DNA from: Ichthyosporea sp. XGB-2017a
Taxonomy: Eukaryota; Opisthokonta; Ichthyosporea
NCBI GenBank assembly: GCA_002811675.1
Contig: PDIM01010331.1
Span: forward strand, 309,310-342,174
DNA: 32,865 bases
Direction of reading: 5' to 3'
The stretch's first letter is position 1. Each line of letters opens with the position of its first letter. The position numbers and the translations under genes are program-made. Below are positions 22,271 through 29,279 of the stretch, one piece after another. The notes under the pieces are model-generated. The model made no database searches, had not been told where the DNA came from, and was given only the letters and a program-made list of their open reading frames with translations.

Positions 22271-24304
22271 TCAAACTAGAGCAGTCCCTTTTTTGGATTT
22301 CTTTTTCGAAAGTAAAGGCTTTGCTTCGTCGTCGTCCAAGACCAACGGAACAAGTTTGTTGTAGTTTGTAATACATATGATAATTGCAATAAACATCACT
22401 ATTGCCATAGGCACACATGTGTTGTTCTGTACATGGCTTTTGCCCCCACTTCCCGCAAATGCAACAAGAAAATCCCCAAGGGCCCTCCCCAAAGTTCCAG
22501 CTTCTGTTGTAAGAAAGCCAGCATTCCAAAAACCGGTTGCCAATGCCGGAGGAATAACTTTAGAGATTAATGACATTGTTACCCCTTCCAAAACCTGCAC
22601 ACTTACAAAATACAGGAGCGCCCCGGTCATGTAATGCCACATTGCCATCTCATGCTGTTCTCCAAAATTTACAAGCAACACCAGCCCAGTAAACGTTAAT
22701 ATCTGAGTTGCAAGAATAAGTTGCCGGTCAGAGAATTTAGCACTAATAACACCAACAACCAAATTAAGAGGAAGGACGCTTAAGCCAAGGCCGCCCAAAA
22801 ACAGTCCCAGCTCCAAAGGGCCCCAGCCAAAGTAGACAAGAGTAGCAATTGGGGTTGAAGCCTGAAAGCCGTCTTGCGACGTTTTAAGGGCAGTGTAAAA
22901 GAACAGACAAATAGTCATGGGCCCAATCATCTTCCAGGAAAGGCTGCCCGCAATTTCTTCTTCACCATCTGAGTCCGGAGAACCACTTTCATAAGATTTT
23001 GGGATCATTACCTCTGCCTCCTCCGGCTTCTCCTTTCTTTCCTTCAACATTTTAATATTTTCTGGATCTTCAAAATAAATATATGCAAATATAATAAATA
23101 CAAACCAAACAAAGCCCATCAACCATCCAGGGGCCGTAACTTCATCAATGTGAAAGTCTCCCCAGTAGAACTCGACTTTGGACAGCAGAGCGGCAGTAGC
23201 GGGTCCAGATGCCATACCCATGGTACTTGAGGCAACAAAGTACGCACAGTGCTTTGTTCTATCCTGAAGACGAACAACGTCATTGATGTAACGTCTGTTC
23301 AGGCCTCTTGAGGCACCAAGGCCAATTATAGTTCTTCCCGCCAACACAAGGTACATGCTTCCGTAATAGTCTGCAAGTGAATAAACGACATTCCCCACTA
23401 AAATTGCAAACGAACTAAATATCATTGGCGTTCTATACGCAAAATTCGTCCACCAACTATAAATAACAGCAGAGACCATTGACGCAACTGCGCACACGGC
23501 CAATATGAGACTACCAAAGGATTCTTTGGTATGGAGTCTTTTGGCGTATTCGGCAGTAGTTGGCACAACAATATAATAATTGGTCATAAACAAAAACACG
23601 GAGAGGATATTAAGGAACAAGGACATTTTGGGGTAGTCTGAAGTTGTACGCGATTCCACATATTGACCCCTTTCAAAACCTGCCTGGGCGGCAAACACAG
23701 TAACAAATTGAGCAGCTTCTACCGCTCTAGAAAATGCTTCGTCTATGGAGAGTGTTAGCTCCTTATCGCATCTATATTCCACCAACTTGTCCCTCACAAG
23801 CGAGCTCAATTCCTTCATTGGGCCTTCTTTGTAAATTTGCAGCCCATACTGCGGTTCTGCCAATCTTTCGGCAATATATCGATGGGAGATTGCGCTCCTT
23901 GTCTTTTTATCAAACTTTTTTAAAATTTTTCTCAACCCCGTAACGTTTAATTCAATAAATTTGAGCAACTCCACGAGTTCATAACCGTACTTTTCATACA
24001 GCTTACATAACTCATTCTTAGATATTCGCTGCCCCCTTCCTATGGTCTGTGACTGTTCAGTATGGGCCAAAGTTGTTACCTTATCAGACAATTCTTTTTC
24101 CTTCTTCAAGAAAAATTCTACTACTTTCCTAAGTTCTTCATCCAGTTCAAGAAGGAAAGACTCTTCCGCGGAATCAGTTCCTAAAGAACAACGAGCTTTC
24201 TTCTCAGCCACCACCTTGATCCTCTTTTTGAGGTCATTGTAGGCAATGTAATGATCGCCCCATTCCTCGTTGCGTTCTTCCACAATAGTCTTTCCGAACT
24301 TCAT
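22271..24304 (-). CDS. SPX-MFS phosphate transporter
   Basis: Single exon, 677 residues from ATG 24304. The N-terminal SPX domain (about 1-165) opens MKFGKTIVEERNEEWGDHYI and carries the inositol-pyrophosphate binding surface: the Tyr22/Lys26 region (AYNDLKKRIK) and the basic helix near 125-134 (RKILKKFDKK). A major facilitator domain follows from about residue 228, with about eleven hydrophobic segments and the MFS-type loop YRTPMIFSSFAIL. A charged central loop (ERKEKPEEAE, ESGSPDSDGEEE) separates the two halves. The architecture matches plant PHT5/VPT vacuolar phosphate transporters and related proteins in other protists, where SPX senses cell phosphate status and MFS moves phosphate across the vacuolar membrane. 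The direction and membrane are inferred from the family. The C-terminus is basic (KKKSKKG). Confidence 0.9.
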   Translation of the reverse strand: MKFGKTIVEERNEEWGDHYIAYNDLKKRIKVVAEKKARCSLGTDSAEESFLLELDEELRKVVEFFLKKEKELSDKVTTLAHTEQSQTIGRGQRISKNELCKLYEKYGYELVELLKFIELNVTGLRKILKKFDKKTRSAISHRYIAERLAEPQYGLQIYKEGPMKELSSLVRDKLVEYRCDKELTLSIDEAFSRAVEAAQFVTVFAAQAGFERGQYVESRTTSDYPKMSLFLNILSVFLFMTNYYIVVPTTAEYAKRLHTKESFGSLILAVCAVASMVSAVIYSWWTNFAYRTPMIFSSFAILVGNVVYSLADYYGSMYLVLAGRTIIGLGASRGLNRRYINDVVRLQDRTKHCAYFVASSTMGMASGPATAALLSKVEFYWGDFHIDEVTAPGWLMGFVWFVFIIFAYIYFEDPENIKMLKERKEKPEEAEVMIPKSYESGSPDSDGEEEIAGSLSWKMIGPMTICLFFYTALKTSQDGFQASTPIATLVYFGWGPLELGLFLGGLGLSVLPLNLVVGVISAKFSDRQLILATQILTFTGLVLLVNFGEQHEMAMWHYMTGALLYFVSVQVLEGVTMSLISKVIPPALATGFWNAGFLTTEAGTLGRALGDFLVAFAGSGGKSHVQNNTCVPMAIVMFIAIIICITNYNKLVPLVLDDDEAKPLLSKKKSKKGTALV

Positions 24305-25168
24305 CTCTGCAGCTGTATCAATCCCAAATTATATACAATGTAATTGGGATTCAAGCAGAACATATACACATACGCTGTCACAGCTCCTAGCTATTTATAA
24401 AGTGAAAGGGGGTGGAGTTCTGACCTGGAGGCGCTGGAGCCCGTGGACACTGTAGTGGACGTCAGTGGACCGGAGGGGCGAGGCCGGAGGCGCGGCGGAT
24501 CGTTGCGAGCTAGCTGATCATTGTCCATTGACATTTGAAGTTGTGTTCTGAGATTTTTTTTCATTTCATAGAAATATAAAAATTACGGGAAATTAGTGAA
24601 TCGGGCTTATTATGGAATAGCATTTAAATTAAAATAAAGGTCGGCTCGCTCGCCATTTTCTTCTTTAGGGCTATAGATAGTAGCGCAAATTCCAGGAGCC
24701 TGCCAGAGGACGCGGCCCTAAAAGTGTATTTAAATTGTCGATCAGTAATGAGGATTAATCGCTCGCAAGCTCGCTCGATAGACGATAATTTTGGGAAACA
24801 CAGTGCATTATAATGCCAAAATTACTGTAACGTAGCTGTCAGTAGACGCAAGGGTAGACGACTAGACGTCCCAAAGACCCTGATTTCCAGGGCAATCTTG
24901 ATGCAACCCTCGCCAGCTCAGATCACGTTGTTTTATTGTTCTCGAAATGTAATTACCTCATCTCAGATCACGTTGTTTTATTGTTCTCGAAATGTAATTA
25001 CCTCATCTCAGATCACGTTGCTTTATTGTTCTCGAAACAACAGCTAATAAATACTGTTTCAACTTTCATAGGTTCTGCAAGCTGCTCAAGAGCGAGGCAT
25101 GTCTTTAGAACCGCCATAAATAAACGACATCGAACTAGCTATCCAGATGGTAAACTTATTTGAGATAG
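24305..25168. other. Intergenic, SPX-MFS promoter and UNG 3' flank
   Basis: 864 bp without a credible gene. It holds a GC-rich patch (about 24420-24510), repeated GCTCGCTCG motifs (about 24645 and 24769), TTTAGGGCTATAG (24664-24676, about 360 bp upstream of the SPX-MFS ATG), a perfect 12-base palindrome GCATTATAATGC (24805-24816) and the 45-bp tandem repeat at 24917-25037. Confidence 0.55.
24917..25037. repeat. 45-bp tandem repeat, 2.7 copies
   Basis: Copies start at 24917, 24962 and 25007; each begins CTCAGATCACGTTG. The first two are identical over 45 bases. The third diverges by one base (GTTGC for GTTGT) and stops at CTCGAAA (25037). The period is a multiple of three, and the plus strand stays open through it (a 15-residue unit containing LLFSKCNYLISDHV), but without an ATG. 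Units abut with no spacers. It lies about 130 bp beyond the UNG stop codon. Confidence 0.9.
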
Positions 25169-26879
25169 CTAACTGACATTTGAGGGAACAGCATTCTTTT
25201 GTTCATTTACATTAGAAGCACAGCCGCTTCGTTTGGAACAATTGCCAGTAGCTGACGGATCTTGCTCTGAGGTTTTGTTTTCTTCACGAGCTATTCTTGC
25301 CTCATACGCAGTAGGTTCTTTATAGATATTAGCATAGTCCGCATTTGTCCTATTGTCTCTACACACAGAAGTCCAGTCAATTATATCCTTATTGCACAAT
25401 GCCAAATAATCATTCGCCTTTACAAAATGTTTGCTCCCAAAGAAACCTCTATGTGCAGACAATGGGGACGGGTGTGGGCATTCTAGAACTTTGTGCTTTC
25501 GCTGTTGAACAGAAAATGAATTGAGTTTAACAATCATTAGGGCTCTTAATACGGATATAAACAAGACTTACGCGATTAATGTTGGCACCTTTCTTTTGGG
25601 CATAGGACCCCCAGAGCATGAAAACAATTCCTTTGAGCAAAACGAAATCATAGAATAAAATGTTAGCTACAATCAGACATTGGCATATGATACTCGCACC
25701 CTTCTTGAATACATACCACTGTATCTATTTGAAAGAATGTTGATGACCGTATCAGTGAACTTTTCCCACCCTTTGCCTGCATGGGAATTTGCATTCGCCG
25801 CTCTAACAGTCAAAGCTGCGTTTAGCAGAAGTACACCCTGTTCTGCCCAAGAAACCAAGCAACCATGATTCGGAACCTCAAAACCTTTGCAGGTGGCTCC
25901 TAATTCTTTGTACATGTTGACCAAACTTTATGCGTTATGAGTTTCATGCTAAAAGAACATCGTGCCAAAAAATGAAGTCAAACTTACCTCGGCGGGGCTT
26001 TAACTCCTTTCCTGACACTGAAGCAAAGTCCATGTGCTTGATTAGGGCCATGGTAAGGATCTTGCCCAACAATAACTACCTTCACATTTTCAAGTTTGCA
26101 GAATCGTGTCCAAGAATAGATGTCATTCTCTATAGAAGTTCGGGATTAGTTGCAAGGGGCCTATGTATATGGTTTTAACTTACGCCGACCGTCAATTGTA
26201 CTCACCAGGAGGGTAAATTACTTGGTTTTGAAGTTTTTCCTTTTCCAAAAATTTCTTTAACTAGAACATACCCACATGCAATAAAGAGAAATAGCCGAGC
26301 TTCATCATTAGCTTTTGTTCACATTCCCATCAATTACAGACACATGTTACTTACGTCCACAAAATATGCCTTTGAAAATTCTCTGCTTAAAGCATCATGC
26401 CAAGAGCTTCCCATAGTTTTTCCCTCTAAACAAAGAAGACTTTCCAGCCGTTTCGCTTCTGCAGCTTTCTTCTTCTCTTCAATCATTTTGATTTGTTCTT
26501 CAGAAAGGGATGATTTGTTAGGAGAACTAATTTCCTCATTTTTTTGTTTTAGAGGGCTTGTTTTGACAGTTGCAGGGGAAGGTGCTTCAGTTACTTTCTG
26601 TCTCTTCGTAGCAGGAGAACTTCCTAAAGCACCACTGCCAAAATAGTGCAGAATGTTCTTTTGCTGAACACCAGGCTTGTTCGATTTTTCTTTGATAGGT
26701 GTGGGCATGGTGTTATTTACAGCAGATGCAGATCTAAAACCAATTGAATTCGAAAGGGAATGGCAAGGTTGAACAGAACAAGTAAATTGATTAGTGGATA
26801 ATGAAGTGAAGGTGGAAGTGGCAGTGGAAATGCGTGGTACAGATTTCCAGAAGTCTTTGACGGGACCAAGATATTTCAT
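25169..26879 (-). CDS. UNG1: Uracil-DNA glycosylase (family 1)
   Basis: Removes uracil from DNA to start base-excision repair. Six minus-strand exons: 26879-26355, 26260-26206, 26129-25988, 25925-25717, 25630-25572 and 25501-25169; introns 94, 76, 62, 86 and 70 bp; 440 residues. Catalytic parts are complete: [18 protein letters not shown] with Asp217, Asn276 in [10 protein letters not shown], and His340 in [18 protein letters not shown]-binding box, QKNILHYF (73-80), lies near the N-terminus, followed by a basic KRQK patch. Before it lie 57 residues with many Ser/Thr/Lys/Arg and one acid, resembling a mitochondrial presequence. Met58 (26706-26708) sits 15 residues ahead of the PIP box, so two starts could give mitochondrial and nuclear forms. 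About 60 residues beyond the usual end (after IDWTSV) form a polar tail not typical of the family. Confidence 0.96.
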
Positions 26880-27456
26880 AGGTTAACATGTACCGAAGAA
26901 AAGTACCATGTGGAATACAAGCAAGAACAAGTGCTGCAGGAGGCTGCTAATCTAACAGACAACAGAGGGAAGATAGCTGCACACAGAGGTGGAGGGAGGG
27001 AAGAGCTAGTAGGGAGAGAGGGACATAGTTTTGAAACACCCTGCAATGCCAAATACTGCAGCCTGCAGCACCACGGTCATGACTCATGCTGGTGTCGGCC
27101 TCTTCGCTATGTAGTCCCCGCTCCTTGTGCAGCTGATAATTATAATGTACAGCTACTGCAGTACATAGCTAGGCTGAAGGGGGGTTAACCCTAAAGGGCT
27201 ACTACTCTGTTTTGTTTTGTTTTTTATTTTGTTGTTGTTCCACGTCCACAGCTGCTCTTCCGGTTAAGCAGGTTGTAAGCTGGGGAGTCTGCATAAGAAT
27301 TGCGCCTTTCATCACCACGTACCACTTGAAGTTAGCTGGAGGCTGAACTTGGGCATATGTTTAATGCACAAACACTTTCGTATGAAGACTGCAGATTGAA
27401 GTCTACAACCGTTAGCTCCCATGCACCGGCCTTCCCTCTCTTAGCATTCACAGAGT
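26880..27456. other. Intergenic, UNG promoter and FKBP12 3' flank
   Basis: 577 bp. The telobox-type element TTAACCCTAAAGGGCTACTA lies at 27185-27204, followed by T/G-rich tracts (TTTTGTTTTG, TTGTTGTTG). The plus frame 26910-27188 has no motif and is not supported as a gene. Confidence 0.5.
27185..27204. promoter_or_regulatory. Telobox-like element upstream of UNG
   Basis: AACCCTAA is embedded in TTAACCCTAAAGGGCTACTA. It lies about 306 bp upstream of the UNG start codon. The flank GGGCTACT is shared with the element upstream of FKBP12 (28061-28068), which hints at a longer common site. Confidence 0.35.
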
Positions 27457-27890
27457 TTACTGAAAGTCCAACAACTCTACATCAAAGAGAAGAGTTGCAC
27501 TTGGGGGAATGACATTAGGGATTCCTGAAGGTCCATAAGCATAGTCGGGGCTGCATGTCAATTTCGCACGCTGGCCTTTAGACATTTGCATAACTCCTTC
27601 ATCCCATCCTTTGATGACTTGTCCAACTCCAACAGTGAACTAGAATAGGCACATGAATGAAAATAATGACAAAATGGATTTTAGTTTCTATAACTTTCCA
27701 CACGCAATAATGTATATACTAACGCCAAAAGGCTCGACTCACATACCTTGAATGGTGTATTTCTGTCTCTTGAGGAATCAAACTTCTTGCCATCAGTCAA
27801 TGTTCCTGTGTAGTGAACAGTAACAGTCTGTCCCTTCTGGGGAAAGTTAGTTCCATCACCTGGAGCAATAGTTTCAATTTCAACACCCAT
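27457..27890 (-). CDS. FKBP1A: FKBP12-type peptidyl-prolyl isomerase
   Basis: Cytosolic proline isomerase that binds FK506 and rapamycin. Two exons, 27890-27747 and 27639-27457, with a 107-bp intron; exactly 108 residues, the canonical size. The start is [13 protein letters not shown]. Binding-pocket residues are all present: Tyr27 in VHYTGTL, Phe37 and Asp38 in KKFDSS, Trp60 in VIKGWDEGV, Tyr83 in DYAYGPSG, and the end FDVELLDFQ. Exon 1 alone reads into the intron to a false end, so the second exon is needed. With the pocket intact, a rapamycin complex able to reach TOR is expected, as in fungi and animals. It shares a 536-bp promoter region with the divergent ENT-domain gene. Confidence 0.97.
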
Positions 27891-28426
27891 GATTAGTTCA
27901 GCAAGCTTTCGTATTCAAATACCCAAACAACCAACGTATATAGATAGATTCACAGATCTGTTTACGACACCAAAATAAAATAATAATTAAAAGGCAAGGT
28001 CCCAAGGAGCGTACCCATTGGCCCTGCATATAGAATTATCCATCGTTTAGGGTTACGGTTAGGGCTACTGTAGTTCGTATTATAAATTAAGGCAAGGCAA
28101 TGAGCGGGAGGCTTTTATGGTGTACCGTGTTATGGTGCCTTCATGGTGAGGAGGACTGAGGAGGCTCAACTCTCAAGGCGCGGTCCATGAGTGACGAGAG
28201 GCTGGAAGAGTTGAGTTGAGACTTCAGAGCAACATTAATATTGGGGATCACAACACTGACTGACTGGTTTGATCTAATCTAGAGTACAGCTTGTGCCATA
28301 GTCCACAAGGCGGGTAGCTGGAGTGGGGAATTAGAGAAAGAGAAGGGAGAGTACGCATCCTTAGTATTATTAGAGATTGCAGTAGTACTTTCTTAAATCG
28401 CGTTTGTGTTGGATTAGAAGGGTAAA
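27891..28426. other. Divergent promoter region FKBP12 / ENT gene
   Basis: 536 bp between opposed starts. It contains the telobox pair at 28046-28073. No other frame or RNA gene is credible here. Confidence 0.5.
28046..28073. promoter_or_regulatory. Double telobox-like element
   Basis: Two near-telomeric hexamers in a row: TTTAGGGTTACGG followed by TTAGGGCTACTGTAG. They lie 156 bp upstream of the FKBP12 ATG and about 350 bp upstream of the ENT gene ATG. The first contains the exact octamer TTAGGGTT. Confidence 0.4.
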
Positions 28427-29128
28427 ATGAATCATGAAAGGAGGGCAGATCCAGAGGAAACTCTGAGAAAATTGCAGTTGGAAGCGTTCTGTACTGTAGT
28501 TGGGGCATTTCGGGGTGAAGTACCCCCAGGAAACTTAAGGGGGAGTGATGACGGTGTTGGAGAATGGAAAAACCAGCAAAAGGGGATCTCGGAAGAAAGA
28601 TTGGAAATCTTGAAAAGGTTAGCAAATGAACTGAACTTGTCAGATAATGTCTGCTTTGCAGAGATGACTAGAGCAAATAAGGATCCTCACCTGATTAAAC
28701 TGGCTGTGTCAATTCAAAAACTTCGTGCGGAAGACCTCGATAATGCAGAGAGGGCCTCGAAGGGTACGGCCAATAAAAGGAAAGGAGGAAGATGTTCGAG
28801 AAGTCCGTCAACGGATGGTTTTGGAAAGGGAAGCCAAAATAATAAGCATGATACCACGCAATTATCTGCTTCTAAAAGAGCTCGAACAAGGAGCGTTTCA
28901 GACAGTAGTTTGGGGAACAAAGCTGAGGCGTTATCTTCAAATGGCTGCAGACCGACCCCAAGTAAGTCCAAGTCTCTGTCGAGGGACAACCATACCTTGA
29001 TCAATTGCCCCATTCCAGAGATTATTATCCAGCCACCATCTCCTCTGCCAACTTTACACCACACTTCTGAAATCCCAACAACGGCCAAGTCCCAGAAACC
29101 TCGCAGGAACACTTCTCCGGAATCTTGA
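28427..29128 (+). CDS. ENT-domain (EMSY N-terminal-like) protein
   Basis: Single exon, 233 residues. Residues about 10-95 resemble the EMSY N-terminal domain: TLRKLQLEAFCTVVGAFRG corresponds to the first helix of the family. After a 20-residue Gly-rich insert, ISEERLEILKRLANELNLS and FAEMTRANKDPHLIKLA correspond to the remaining helices. ENT domains are small dimeric helical modules found in EMSY (a BRCA2-linked chromatin factor) and in plant Agenet/RF2-type nuclear proteins. The rest is basic and Ser/Thr/Pro-rich with likely nuclear signals (NKRKGG, SKRARTRS) and no second domain; EMSY itself is much longer. A nuclear chromatin role is inferred from this. The stop lies 151 bp from the stop of the convergent RhoGEF gene. 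Confidence 0.75.
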   Translation: MNHERRADPEETLRKLQLEAFCTVVGAFRGEVPPGNLRGSDDGVGEWKNQQKGISEERLEILKRLANELNLSDNVCFAEMTRANKDPHLIKLAVSIQKLRAEDLDNAERASKGTANKRKGGRCSRSPSTDGFGKGSQNNKHDTTQLSASKRARTRSVSDSSLGNKAEALSSNGCRPTPSKSKSLSRDNHTLINCPIPEIIIQPPSPLPTLHHTSEIPTTAKSQKPRRNTSPES

Positions 29129-29279
29129 AGGGTAACTGTATATATCGTTGCCATGATCAGGATATATGTTCCAGGACCATAGCGCACAGCACGTTTCTAA
29201 AGAATTAACTTATAAACCAGCACAAAACAAGGGAAAAGTTCAATTTTATTAAAAATAGTGTGTTTATACAGAAATACAA

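Noticed and set aside
24917-25037. CRISPR array
   Set aside because: The units abut directly with no unique spacers, and the genome is eukaryotic.
26910-27188. 92-codon plus-strand frame upstream of UNG
   Set aside because: There is no ENT, ubiquitin or other motif. Composition is that of the surrounding promoter DNA, and it spans the telobox.
28714-29187. 157-codon minus-strand frame opposite the ENT gene
   Set aside because: It is an antisense shadow of the Ser/Arg-rich tail with no independent motif.
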